Part shown: piece by piece, positions 33,716 through 45,112 of the stretch | Layout: every line of letters begins with the position of its first letter | Numbering within the stretch: position 1 is the stretch's first letter | Source: Ilyonectria destructans | Lineage: Eukaryota > Ascomycota > Sordariomycetes > Hypocreales > Nectriaceae | Length of the DNA stretch: 64,000 nucleotides | NCBI GenBank assembly: GCA_020740775.1 | Contig: JAHEWK010000007.1 | Location: 2,356,001 to 2,420,000 of the forward strand | Direction of reading: 5' to 3' | The notes under the pieces: model-generated | The model's database searches: none | What the model was told of the DNA's origin: nothing | What the model saw: only the letters and a program-made list of their open reading frames with translations | Position numbers and translations under genes: made by a program

Positions 33716-35408
33716 CTACAGAACGTATCGGTACATAGGATGGGCATCGCCAATATCCGCAATGTCCTCTGGAATATGATCAATGTCACTCTTGCCGTGC
33801 TTCAGGTCGCGCTGCCTGTTCTGCCACCGCAGGCTCAGGCTAAGAATAGCGGCTACACAAGAAGCGAACAGCAGAACACCGCAGCAAACCCACATGCCCT
33901 TCTCATAGTAGGGGCCACTGGTCTTGGGAAACAGTCTCGCGCCCAGGATGGGTCCGCACTGACCGACCATGCCGAAGATGGCGAGACCAGCGCCGCGCTT
34001 GGAAGCTGATCCCTGGTTATCGGTGACCCAGGTGAAGGTCAACGCAACAGCTGGGAACACACCGGCGCAGACGAGAAAGGTGGCGAAGTAGCGGACACCG
34101 GTGGTGTGCACAGTGGCAAGGATGATGTAGCCAGCGGCACCGACAGCGCTGAAGACCATAACAAAGATGCCACGGGTCTGAACCCGATCGGAAAAGAAGC
34201 TGACCAGAACGCAGATCACAAACGCCGTGAGGTAGGGGCAGGCTGACAGGCCCTGGGCCCTCAGAGATGTGAAGCCCATCGACGTCAGGATGGTAGGCAA
34301 GTATGCAGGCAACGAGCCAAAGGCGGTGTTGAGACAAAAGATGATGACGGCTTGTAGGTAGTTCTTATAGTCGTAGAAGGCTGCAAAGACTTGTTTGAAG
34401 TTGAGTTTGCCTTGCTGATCGTTTCCGCGGCCCTTGATGGCGCGAGCAGCAATGATATCGTTCTGGCGGGCGTCAAGGAAGACGCATTCTCGAGGTGAGG
34501 CCGGTAGATAAATGTATGCCATGACAGCGAGGAATAGGGTGGGAATGCCCTCTGTAAATTAGAGTATGATTAGCAACTATTCGTAAAGCGTTGGGTTATT
34601 TGTGGGTTTATTTACGTACCAACGATGAAGAGGAGCTGCCAATTCTCGATGCTAGTCTTTGCGTGCACGATACCATAGGCAAGCGCCGAGGCAAAGCAGT
34701 TTGCCAGTGGCGAAAAGGAGATGAAGAGGCCATATCGCAGACCCATCTCCCGACGATGGTAGAAAAAGGTCATGTAGAGGGCGACGGCGGGCACGAAACC
34801 GGCCTCGAAGGCGCCAATGAGGAATCTAATCGTCATCAAGCTAGCGAAACCGTTGGCGCCTGCCTGGATCATGCTCATGGATCCCCATCCAAAGGCCATG
34901 ATACCAGTCCAGATTCGCAGAGGAACAAACTTCCAGACTAGGATGAGCTGTGACAATGGTTAGCAACCCAGAGAGATTTGTTATTATCCCGAGGAGATAC
35001 TCACCCAATGGAAAGCAATGTAGCCGATATAGTAATTGGTTACAATCCACGAGTATTGGCCCGACGTGATGCCCCAGGCTTCTCCCATTCCGGCTGTATA
35101 CGCGTTTCCGATATTTCCTCGGTCGATGTAGGATACTAGATACAGGAATCCGAGTCTGGACGGGTTGGCGCGTTAGCTTCTGGATGCCATGATAAAATGG
35201 GGGAAGCTTACAGCGGAATTAAGCACCAATCGAGCTTGCGGACAGCTCTGCGCTCCTCATCGGGAGTCCATATGATGGGTTCAGCGTGGTCCGGCTTGAA
35301 GCCGTCCTCAAGATCCATGACGCCTGTAGACGTGCCTCGATTCTCAAGGTGTGAAGTGTCGCCAGGCTGCTCCATCTTGCTGTTACCGTCAGAAGCCTGG
35401 CTGGCCAT
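33716..35408 (-). CDS. MFS transporter, anion:cation symporter (ACS; allantoate/nicotinate permease) family
   Basis: Four exons, 35212-35408, 35005-35155, 34620-34947 and 33716-34551, encode 503 residues. VRKLDWCLIPL and LVSYIDRGNIGNAYTAGM form the first-helix signature of Dal5/Tna1-like ACS transporters. FLIGAFEAGFVPAV is the fourth-helix motif. About twelve hydrophobic segments are present, and the Lys/Gln-rich central loop is as expected. All three introns are short (56-68 bp) and keep frame. Family substrates are organic anions such as carboxylic acids and vitamins. It is divergent from the CoA-transferase fusion gene and shares its promoter interval, suggesting uptake of that enzyme's substrate (inference). 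Confidence 0.9.
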
Positions 35409-36039
35409 GTCTTTGCGAATGATTGTAGTGGATGAGAACTCTGGCGTTGAAGAGCTGTCGATGAGATGGGAGCTGCAAAAGGGCCAGATTTGAGCTGAGC
35501 ACGACGGCCCTTTAAGCAGCTCTGGCCTCGACCGAGATTGGGGAAGTGAATCTGGGGAAAGAGTACGGGGAAGAGAAACTTTCCTTGCCCATGGGGTAAC
35601 TAGCGTGGCTGGACTGGTTTGGAGGATCTCGGTATTTGCTCTTGCGGCGTCGGTATTGTTACCGAAAAAGCCGTGTACTTCTCCGCACGCATTTTAACAT
35701 GACCAGGGGAACTTCCCCACCCACTAAACATTGCGGGGATAGCTTTGGCTGATTTGAACTGACATGAGGCCGGAATTAAAACCCGAAGTAGAAGGATTCG
35801 GCATCAAATACCGACTTGCTGAACACGCGTGACAACACGGTATCATTGCTGGGCCAAGACAGCCCCTTGACTCGGAAACTTCGGGAAGACTGGGTTTATT
35901 CCCGGAAGCATAGCAGTCCGGTGGTTCTTTCCCGACTCATCCTCATGGACTGCGAGTATAATACCCGGGCAGATGCCAGTTCAACCAATTGTGACCGTCT
36001 TTGCGAGCATCACAGCGCATCATCTCAACAATCGCAAAG
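35409..36039. promoter_or_regulatory. Divergent promoter region, MFS transporter and CoA-transferase fusion
   Basis: Head-to-head arrangement implies shared control. It includes CTTCTCCGCACG near 35677, and an imperfect inverted repeat, CTTCGGGAAG followed about 11 bp later by TTCCCGGAAG, around 35878-35908. Both carry CCG/CGG half-sites typical of Zn2Cys6 targets. No coding frame was seen. Confidence 0.4.
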
Positions 36040-39000
36040 ATGTCGACGCCAACGAACGGCCATGCTGGAGATGAGTTCGCTATCCTGACCCCGAACGCGA
36101 TGCTCGGGTATGGCTACAACTCGGACCATTTCTGGTATGGCATTGCGCGATACCGACCGGCTGCCATCATCGTGGACAGCGGCTCGACGGACGGCGGTCC
36201 CTACAAGCTTGGTATGGGCAAGATGACGTGTGGTCGAGCATCATACGTGCGAGATCTTGAGCCCATTCTAGCCGCGTGTTTTCACCACAAGATCAAAGTC
36301 CTGATTGGGTCTGTTGGTGGAGATGGTAGCAATAAGCACGTCGCGGAGATGCTGGCCATTGTCACAGAGATTGCTGAGCGCGAAGGCTACAGCTTCAAGA
36401 TTGCGACCATCGAGGCCGGAATGGATCGCGGGTTGATCAAATCTAGAATTATCAAGGGTCGAGTCGGTCCTTGTGGCCCGGTTGAGCCGCTTGTCCAAGA
36501 TGCTGTCGACGCTGCAGTGGATATCGTGGCACAAATGGGTGCTGAACCGTAAGTCCCTCTGTCTCTCTTGAGGAATCCAAGCCCTAACATCTCCTCCACA
36601 GGTTTATCGAAGCCCTCAAGCAAGATCCCGACATCATTCTCGGCGGCCGATGCTACGACCCCGCGCCATTCGCAGCCTTCTCTATATCCCGAGGCGTCCT
36701 CCCAGACGTCGCCTGGCACATGGGCAAGATCATGGAGTGCGGAGGCATCTGCGCTGTGCCCAAGGGTCGATCGATGATTGCAACGATGAGAAAGGACTCC
36801 TTTGACCTGACTCCGTTGTCGCCGGCGGAGCGTTGTACTCCTCTCTCAGTCGCTGCCCATACTCTATATGAGAAGACGCGGCCTGACCGGCTGCCAGGCC
36901 CCGGAGGCATCCTCAATCTAGACGAAGCGAAATACGAGCAGGTTACCGAAAAGACGTGTCGTGTTTCCGGAGCAAAGTTCGAGGAGACTCCCTACCAGGT
37001 GAAACTGGAGGGTGTTGCCCATCTCGGGTACCGAACCATCTTCATCGGCGGCATTAGAGACCCTATCCTCATCAGCCAGATCGACGACTTCTTGGAACGC
37101 GTTCGCCAATACTCGCGCAACCTCTTCCCGCAGCTTGATCAGTCGGAGCAGTGTAGACTCATATACCACGTGTACGGCCAAAACGGCGTCATGGGCCCGC
37201 TGGAACCCGCAAAGTCGACACCTCATGAGATTGCGGTTTTGGGCGAAGTTGTCGCGCCGACTTCCGACATGTCGTACGCCATTGCCAATAATGTGCGGGC
37301 TTCTATCCTTCATTTTCCATATCCTGGACAAATGGCCACGACGGGAAACTTTGCAAGCCCTTTGTCACCGCATGAACAAGATGCTGGAGCCGTCTTCAAG
37401 TTCAGTTTGTATCATCTTGTCGACCTCGACCAAGGCGAGGAGGTGACGCTCTTCCCAATCAGCCTTTGCAATGTCGGCTCTGCCGAGTCACCCGCAACTC
37501 CCGCTCCATCTCTATCGGAAGAGGTGTTCAAAGAGCTCGAGAATGGACAACTTGCTGCACTGACAACAAAGGATGTCCCCAGCGGGAAGGCAACGCTGAG
37601 TCAACTCGCACGCATCATCCGTTCCAAGAACTCGGGGCCTTTTGAGATGACGTTTGACATCATGTTCGACCAGCCGGGCGTGTATGAGCGTGTCAAGGCA
37701 GCCAATATCCTGACAAATGAAACCATTAAAAAGTTATACCGGGTTACAGATGAAGACATCCTGACCAATATGTACTTTGATCCCGCGCTAGCTTGGAAGT
37801 GTACCATCAGACGGCCGTGGGCTCAAGGGAGCGTGGGCGAACGAGACACCCTTGGCACTCAGCAACACGCACCGCTCCTAGATATCCTTGTACCAGCTGC
37901 TAGTCACGCAGTCAATGGGATAAATGGGACAAATGGGATCAACGCAGTCAAGGAGATCAGCCTGATGAACGGAACAAACGGGACCAATGGGACCAATGGG
38001 ACCGTGAAGAATGTTGCCGCCGGTCGAGATCATTTCGGCGCTCAAGACGTTGTCCAGGAAATCTGGTCTGGACTTGGACTTCCCCATGAAGCTCTAAAGT
38101 CTGTTGAGCTTCCAGACGGCAACGAGCCAGCACTTCCGTCATCTTACAAGATTGGAGTCTTAGCACAAAGCTCTATTACCCTGGCAGCTCTTGCCGCGGC
38201 ACAGATCCACGCCCTCCGCAACAGCATTGCTGTTCCACAGGTCGAGGTCCCGCTTGAGCATGCTACTATTGAGTTTAAATCGGAGAGGTTATATGTACTT
38301 GATGGAAAGCCTGCTCCCTCGCCCTGGGGTCCTATAGGTGGACTGCACAAGACGTCCGATGGCTACGTACGCATTCACGACTCGTTCTCCAACCATGGCA
38401 ACGGAATGCTGGAGTTGATGGATCTACCATTGAGTTCTACTAGACAGCAACTTGGTCAAAAGGTTGCCGGCTGGGCAAGCATTGATCTCGAGAATGTTGC
38501 GACCGTTGAAGGCAAACTTGCCACGTACGCTTTGAGATCATACCGCCAGTGGGATGTCTTACCGCAAGCCAAGACTATCAGTAACTTCCCCATCGCCGTC
38601 AAGAGGCTGTCCGTAAAGGGCTCGAAAGGCTTGCCAAGCCGGATGTCAGGCGGAAACTCTAGGTGCTTGAGTGGTTTGCGAGTCTTGGAGATGAGCCGTG
38701 TCATTGCCGCGCCTCTGTGCGGAAAGACTCTGGCTGCTCATGGGGCCGACGTTATGTGGGTGACATCGCCAAATTTGCCGGACCTTCCTACCATGGATAG
38801 AGACTTTGGCCGTGGAAAACGAACTGTTCAGCTTGATATTCACAACACAGAGGACAGGGAGCGACTGATTGAGCTGATCAAAACCTGCGATGTATTCGTC
38901 CAAGGCTTTAGACCTGGAAGCCTTTCAGCGTACGGACTGTCCCCAGAAGAGCTGGTCAAGATTAACCCGAACATTATCATTGCCAACATGTCTGCGTTTG

Positions 39001-39458
39001 GGACCAGTGGCCCGTGGTCGGGGCGCAGGGGATATGACTCGCTCGTACAGACTTGCTCCGGGATGAATGTTTCTGAAGCAGAGCACGCAGGAAAAGGCGA
39101 GGCAGCTCGTCAAACGCCATGCCAGGCGCTTGATCACGCCGGAGGTTACATGCTCGCGACTGGAATTCTCACCGCGCTACATCGACGCGCAACGCAGGGC
39201 GGATCGTGGAAAGTGGACGTGTCGCTTGCTGGAGCCATGAAATATTTGCGGAGCTTGGGACAATACCCCGGGTCAACCGGGTTTGATTGCAAGGACTTTG
39301 AGGGACCTGCAGATGTACCGCGGAAGTATGTTGAAGCTAAAATGACTGGATTTGGACTCATGGAGGCCATCCGTCACAGTGCTACGATCAAGGGATGTGA
39401 AGTTGGCTGGGAGATTATGCCCAAGCCTCTCGGGTCAGACTCACCTGAGTGGATGTGA
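36040..39458 (+). CDS. Multidomain fusion: AtuA-like (DUF1446) - DUF4387 - CoA-transferase family III (CaiB/BaiF)
   Basis: Two exons, 36040-36548 and 36602-39458, give about 1121 residues. Residues about 10-455 match the acyclic-terpene-utilisation AtuA/DUF1446 type: LGYGYNSDHFWYG, IVDSGSTDGGPYKLG, and GGRCYDPAPFAAF. About 500-600 is DUF4387 (IIRSKNSGPFEMTFDIMF). A low-complexity NGTNGTNGTNGT linker spans about 607-638. About 645-1115 is a fungal-type CaiB/BaiF CoA-transferase with a degenerate first half and a canonical second half: LRVLEMSRVIAAPLCGKTLA, VFVQGFRPGSL and a conserved Asp in ALDHAGGYMLA. In bacteria AtuA-like and DUF4387 proteins are often separate neighbouring genes. The fusion suggests channelling in activation and degradation of a branched or terpenoid acid. 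Splicing joins EP|FIEALKQ. Confidence 0.9.
37912..38007 (+). repeat. Low-complexity AATGGGAC-type repeat encoding an Asn-Gly-Thr linker
   Basis: Hexa- and nonanucleotide repeats of the AAYGGGAC(A/C) type encode NGINGTNGI and NGTNGTNGTNGT between DUF4387 and the CoA-transferase part. It acts as a flexible interdomain linker; the unit count is prone to slippage. Confidence 0.8.
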
Positions 39459-39859
39459 GCGCCGGGGAAAGGCACAGGGAGAATGATGCATAGAATAGAA
39501 TAGCCGAGAATAAATCTTTGTACATGAATACTATTAGAACAAAGATTCATTGATGCATGCATTGGTAATGAATCAGGTTTAATGTCCTACAAGGTGGCAA
39601 GCACCACAGGATCGTAACTATTCATGAAATTCTCACCCGCGCCATCGGTCGCAACACTCTTGATTCTCATCAACGACCGTGTTGGAACCTCCTTCGGACA
39701 ATACAGACTGCACTTTTCGCCAGCTGTGGATGTTTTCTTTGCGTGTATGAAATTGACAGGTGGTTTGGCGTCTCTGATTCGAGTAGTCGGTAGGATCGTA
39801 TTGACGGTTGATTGTCCTAATCTGCAGGTCACCCGAAGTATGAGCCAGTAAAGCCTCGA
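39459..39859. other. Convergent 3' spacer
   Basis: Spacer between the fusion gene and the convergent membrane-protein gene. No gene seen. Confidence 0.45.
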
Positions 39860-40672
39860 CTATCCCTTCACTGTCTTCGCAGAGCCACGAGAAGAATTTC
39901 TCAGAAGATCCTTAACCTTGAACTGAAGAGACATGATCCAGATTCCACCATACAACAATATCCCAGTGGCTCCAACACCCAAATAACTTACAAAATAGCC
40001 GCTATCGGCCCCCAAGGCCACCCAGATAGGACAAACAAAGGCAGCACTTGCAATTCCGTATGAAGTAGCGGTCGTAGATATAATTATGAGGTTTTTGTAT
40101 CCAGTGAGATGAGGTGTAATAAGATTGACGAGGGTCGCAGCCACCATCGGAGCCATTGCATTGACAGCCGGGAACCAAAGAGGAAAGCCTCTAATCTCCA
40201 GTGGCTGGTAGCCATAGTAGGTGTATATCTTGAAGTAGATGGGCGGGTATTCGAGAAGAAGGTTGATACAGAATCCTCGGATCCAAAGAAATGGAAGGTC
40301 TTTTCCAGTTGTCTTTGGGTCTTGAAACGTAGTCCAAAGCCAATATCCCATTCCGCCAACAAACCACCCGTAGGTTGCGGGCATAAACATTGGAATGGGT
40401 CGTCCAAAAGTTTCAAACGCAATCCAATTTCCTTCGCGGGGAAAATAACAAAAACCGAGAACGTCGACGATGGGCTCCCACATTACTGCAAAACAACCGC
40501 CGATACCGAAGAGCAAGGCTTTTGGATCGCCATGGGCCAGGTAATTTCGAAGGCCAATTGACATGAATATGACAAAAGGGATATGCGTAGCGATGGTGAA
40601 TATGACCTGTTCAGTATATGGCATTACCATATCCGCCGGGGGGATGCTTGTGGTTGAGTTTGGGATATACAT
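39860..40672 (-). CDS. Seven-helix membrane protein resembling the spirocyclase AveC family
   Basis: A single-exon gene of 270 residues with about seven hydrophobic segments. The region MWEPIVDVLGFCYFPREG followed by ETFGRPIPMFMPATYGWFVGG resembles the WEP..D...WYP...FGR.IP pattern that I recall for actinobacterial AveC-like proteins. AveC acts in avermectin spiroketal formation; most relatives are uncharacterised. The assignment rests on remembered family pattern and should be taken as moderate. Other possibilities are an unrelated fungal seven-helix family or a membrane terpene cyclase. It lies convergent to the AtuA/CoA-transferase fusion, within what looks like a catabolic cluster. Confidence 0.6.
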   Translation of the reverse strand: MYIPNSTTSIPPADMVMPYTEQVIFTIATHIPFVIFMSIGLRNYLAHGDPKALLFGIGGCFAVMWEPIVDVLGFCYFPREGNWIAFETFGRPIPMFMPATYGWFVGGMGYWLWTTFQDPKTTGKDLPFLWIRGFCINLLLEYPPIYFKIYTYYGYQPLEIRGFPLWFPAVNAMAPMVAATLVNLITPHLTGYKNLIIISTTATSYGIASAAFVCPIWVALGADSGYFVSYLGVGATGILLYGGIWIMSLQFKVKDLLRNSSRGSAKTVKG

Positions 40673-42008
40673 GACTATTATCAGTCAAGGAAGTAGAAGA
40701 ATGAAGCAAGCAAAGTGATGCAATGGACTCGAATCAATAATGCACGATATTGATACTCCTACAGCCTTGATTGAGATTGATTATCTTGCGAGTGAGGTCT
40801 TATAACAAACACAATCTTTAAAAGAACATACGCTACCTTAAATACTATGAGAAAAGTACATATAATACTGGGATCGGTAGCAAACCCCCAACTACTGTAT
40901 CGGAACTTGCTTTTCCGCCTCCCTGATTATCCTCTGTCAACCGGATAAGGTATTTACCCTCTCTGTCAAGCCGGCAGTCATAAACATAGCATCAATGGCT
41001 TTCAACGCAGGCGCTGAATTATTTGGTTCTCGGTCCGAATTGGCATCTATTCGGCTCTTGATGTGGTAACGAAAACTTGGAGACGCGGGAAAAACACTCA
41101 AGAACAATTGCTCTTATTGTGTTTTCAAGTACCTCAGAGACAAGACGGTAGCATGCCAACCTACGTACCGAATGGTGTCCAGCCGGGCCGAGCTGGAGGC
41201 TGGAGGCTGGAGGCCGAAAGTGTCTCGGATTACCATGCTAACCCACCATTCGGCGGAACCATCCACCAATTCGAATGAACAACCCACCCATTCGGGAGAA
41301 GTAATCCGTTGTCCGGACCGAGAAGCAATAGGTTTTAATAAAGCAGATACATAATTGGGTGGTCAGAGCATGGTTTAGTATCTTCTGCCACTAGTACCCC
41401 ATTATGAATGTGTTCGGCGAGAAGGTGACGATTGCTGGCATCAAGCGTGGTACTGATCACTGCTGGGTTAAGTGAGCGCCCATGGAATGCTTCTGTAAGC
41501 CCCAATGCACATCCGTTTTCTAAGTTCAATGGCTGGTCGAAAAGACGGCCAAAATATGGATCAGCAGGGTAGTTGATCTCGGGATGGAACGGTGATTCGT
41601 AATATTTTCGATCAAGACCCAGAACAATAAAATTAATCTGATCGGAATCGTAGTTTGTGGAGCATTTTCACAGTCCAAAGATTGCTCTAAATATTGCGAG
41701 GAAGCTCTCCACGCCACTAAACAATGATGCTCTAGCATTAATTGTCACGTTTTCTAGCGGAGTTCGGGAAACTATGTGCTAAATTCCCCGACCGGCCCGA
41801 CAGAGGCAGCATTCTTTACCATTATGTGTCGCTATGCGATGATAGCCTGGGTATTAATAGACCTGTTTCGCAGCAGAGTATTGGAAGGTACTTGATAAGC
41901 CTCTGAATTGATCGACCGAAGAACCTGATATTATTTACCATCTATTGTCTTGCACAAAGTGCCGCATAACTTTCACGTCTTCACTGGGCTTACGAATCAA
42001 GAGCAACA
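40673..42008. other. Intergenic with nested inverted repeats
   Basis: No gene. Two nested inverted pairs occur: TTCTCGGTCCG at 41027-41037 with its complement at 41314-41324, and CCGAATGGT at 41168-41176 with its complement at 41245-41253. A 7-bp tandem, GCTGGAG, is repeated three times near 41192-41213. The core ATTCGG appears in either orientation several times between them. The whole, about 300 bp, could be a decayed foldback or MITE-like element. Confidence 0.35.
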
Positions 42009-43571
42009 ATGAAGATCACTCCTACTTCCGTCTCCCTCTCACTCATTCTTCATTCAATTGATCACATTATTCTTCCAGATGTTACTTCTAAAGCGTTACG
42101 AGACCAAATTGGGTATGTTCGCCTGGCGGTGGATGACTTGCTTAAACGGCACGGTCCTCTGGCGGACTTCCTGAATCAATTAAACAACGAAGGACTCTTA
42201 CTTGAGAGTGACACCCTCGAATTTCTCGATGGGCATTCTAGCCATCACTTACACTCAATCAAAGGCAAGAACTTTGATGAGCTTTCGGACGAGCATGCAT
42301 CATTGACTGCACGGCTTCAACAGCTGTGCATGCGCTTGGTGAGCGAAAAGCCAACCAGCCCACGGACCGATGAGGTTTTACATGACATTGCCTCATGGGA
42401 GCTGAAGTACTACACGGAGCTGCCCAAAGTCAACTCGACCCCATTCAAAGATAACAGTTCCGAAGAAAACCTGGCGCTCAATCTGCCACTCTCAAAAGAC
42501 GTCGTCGAAACGCTTCTCGCGGAGAAGCGTGGGCCTCTGAAAGTGATTTCCATGGCAAGAAACCCTGGCGGTTTCTCGAAGCAAACCTATTTCCTGTCCT
42601 TGAAATATCCGGACGACACTGTCGAAGATCTAGTCATTCGACTAGCAGACTTCTCCCCACTCTTGGACATCAAAACCTTTGATATCGCACGCGAATTCGA
42701 CATTATTGCTCGCCTCTGCAAATTGGATTTTCCCTGCCCTACGCCGAGAGATCTCGTATACCATCCTCAAACCAAAAAGCCATTTTTCTTTACTATGGAG
42801 AAGCTGCCAGGATCTATGGTGAGCCCATTTGTTGAAACTGGAGCTGCGAATGTCGACGAAAGTGTGTGGATGCGGCTCGCAGAACTGTTGGCGAAATTGC
42901 ACTCCATTCCACTGAAGAATTTTTCGGAGTTCATAGAGAAGTATGAGAGCATAGGGATACTTGAAATGGGAACTTCTGACTACTACCGGATCCAGTTGGA
43001 GGAATTGAGCAATTACCTTACGACGAAACCACACTTCGAGTCACCAGCTATTTTGTGGGCCATCCGCTGGTTGAAAAAGAACGTCCCGGAGGATACAAGA
43101 CCTCTCATTCTGGTTCACGGCGACTTCAATGTTCACAATATCCTTGCAGATGGGAGTGAAGTCACTGGTGTACTTGATTGGGAGACGTCGATGTTTGGTG
43201 CCGCCGAACACGACTTGGCATATGTCAAGCCTCACGTCTCTCAGCACATTGACTGGCAGAAGTTTTTGGATCATTACATCGCAAGCGGAGGCAGAGCGAT
43301 CCGACCGGAAAATATGCCATTCTACACAGCATTTGCGTGGACTCAATTGATGATTGGAGCCAATCAGCTTCATTCGTCAATTTATGAGGGCCGTAATCGC
43401 GATATTCGCTTCGTCATGTGTGAACAAGCCTTTACGGCGGTCTTCATGGGTACAACTCTCGAATGTGCGAAACCACGGCAAGCAGAGCAAACCAAATCGC
43501 AAGCGACACCGCTTTCCGGTAGTGGTGATCTCAATGGGATTAAGGAGGAAGAAGCGAATGGATCTTCTTGA
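42009..43571 (+). CDS. Aminoglycoside-phosphotransferase-family (APH/ACAD10-11-like) kinase
   Basis: A single-exon gene of 520 residues. The C-terminal two thirds is an APH-type kinase: VHGDFNVHNIL (catalytic loop, about residues 369-379) and GVLDWETSMFG (metal-binding Asp, about 389). MARNPGGFSKQTYFLSL forms the glycine-rich nucleotide loop. The first about 150 residues resemble the N-terminal extension of bacterial phosphotransferases found next to acyl-CoA dehydrogenases. The related domains of ACAD10/11 phosphorylate 4-hydroxyacyl-CoA; many other family members are small-molecule kinases. The C-terminal tail is low-complexity. The neighbours support a catabolic role (inference). Confidence 0.87.
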   Translation: MKITPTSVSLSLILHSIDHIILPDVTSKALRDQIGYVRLAVDDLLKRHGPLADFLNQLNNEGLLLESDTLEFLDGHSSHHLHSIKGKNFDELSDEHASLTARLQQLCMRLVSEKPTSPRTDEVLHDIASWELKYYTELPKVNSTPFKDNSSEENLALNLPLSKDVVETLLAEKRGPLKVISMARNPGGFSKQTYFLSLKYPDDTVEDLVIRLADFSPLLDIKTFDIAREFDIIARLCKLDFPCPTPRDLVYHPQTKKPFFFTMEKLPGSMVSPFVETGAANVDESVWMRLAELLAKLHSIPLKNFSEFIEKYESIGILEMGTSDYYRIQLEELSNYLTTKPHFESPAILWAIRWLKKNVPEDTRPLILVHGDFNVHNILADGSEVTGVLDWETSMFGAAEHDLAYVKPHVSQHIDWQKFLDHYIASGGRAIRPENMPFYTAFAWTQLMIGANQLHSSIYEGRNRDIRFVMCEQAFTAVFMGTTLECAKPRQAEQTKSQATPLSGSGDLNGIKEEEANGSS

Positions 43572-45112
43572 ATGATCAAAACATGGTACATCGATTGAAT
43601 CAAGCACCAGGTCTATCATCTTAATTATGTAGTGTCTGTACATGAGTAATATCATTTGATGTATCTTACTTACTCTGTCGTGCCAAAGGAGAGGTCATGG
43701 TCTTTACTCTGTAGAGACAATATTTCGAGCCAATGCTTTGCATCATCTTGGCAAGGATATCAGAACATGGTAGAAAGGTGAAGGATCTACTATTGACGAC
43801 ATACAGTGGACTATTTCATCCAGCAATAGTTGCTGGTGGCATTGACAATGATTTCTAATTCGGTTTCCGAACGAGAAGTCTAGGGGGAAAACAGTGAATA
43901 AAAAACTGGGTGGGCATGCAGTTCACCTTAGTTAAAATAAATTAACATGTGCAATCGGCGCCAAAGTGCGGGGTGCATCTTCGACATGGTGTCGTGTGGG
44001 GGAACCAGGATTGTGCAGCACGCATAGATAGGGCTTGCCCGCTTGTGTGATGCCTCATGAGATGCGATGCCGGGTGGCGGCTAAACGGATGTACCCATAG
44101 TTCAACTTGGCTAGCCGTACATGCCTAGGTTGTGGCTTTGCAATCAAACGATCTCGGTGCATGGTGAAGCTTTGCACATCTGATCGCAAAGTCAGATAAA
44201 TACGATGGCAATCGTCAAGCTGCATTATGTTCTCATTAGATAACTGACCTGCTTAGGATTCTCGGTGTGGCTTTTCATCTCGTCATCTGATAGGTGAGAG
44301 GTTAACCTCCTCGCACTTTCCTAGATATGCATTCATTCAGAATGCCGAGAGTGTCAAATTCGGCTTATGTTGGTCAACGTCGGGCCGGATTTCGGCCCGA
44401 CAGGGAAAAGTATGGAGCTGGTTGGCTGCTTATTTGACCTTAGCTCTACGCAGCATTCAACGTTGTACCGTTAGGGTCTAGCAAGTTGTAGTGGGCTTAG
44501 GAGGGCTCCGGATCGGATATTGCTCGGCCGCTGAGAATATACCTGTTGACCAAAAGAAGGACTTGATTTAGGTATGGATCTCCAATTACAAAAATTCCGC
44601 AAGCTACGCTGGTCTCTTTGGCCCGTACTGGTGTGGGCAGAGATCTTAATTAGAAGTACATGGACTTATCCGGATGCTTTAGGAGTTCTTCGCCCTTCCG
44701 AAAGAGTTATGTCTTTGTAGCCTACTTTTGATATGAGCCGTAGGAATCACCCGTCCCAAAACTATGACGTTCGGTGGGTTTTGGAGCGATGAAGGCCGTA
44801 TTGATGAGATCCAACTTGCTTAATGTCGTAATCTTCGAACCACTGGATGATAATCGTGGCAGCATTCCCCTCTTTGCCATGATGGACTGGCTCTCATTTC
44901 GGGCCGTTAGCTCATTCGGTCCGGACAGCCAACGTGCTTCCAATGATATGACTGATCCATTTGTTCAATAATGAAAACAGGCATATAATCAACAAGTGTC
45001 AGTATAAAATACTCAGGCCACCAGCCGAACTTAATCAATAGCTATTACTGCTCAGTGCACATATTTCACACAACCCACCACAAAACAACTCAGTTTTAAT
45101 TCCGATTCGATA
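43572..45112. other. 1.5-kb intergenic region with one perfect hairpin
   Basis: No gene seen. A perfect 9-bp stem, GTCGGGCCG / CGGCCCGAC with a GATTT loop, lies at 44379-44401 about 0.7 kb before the next start codon. The rest lacks visible structure. Confidence 0.45.
44379..44401. repeat. Perfect 9-bp inverted repeat with 5-bp spacer
   Basis: The two arms, at 44379-44387 and 44393-44401, are exact complements and GC-rich. They contain outward CGG/CCG triplets like those bound by dimeric Zn2Cys6 regulators. It could be an operator or a chance hairpin. Confidence 0.5.
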
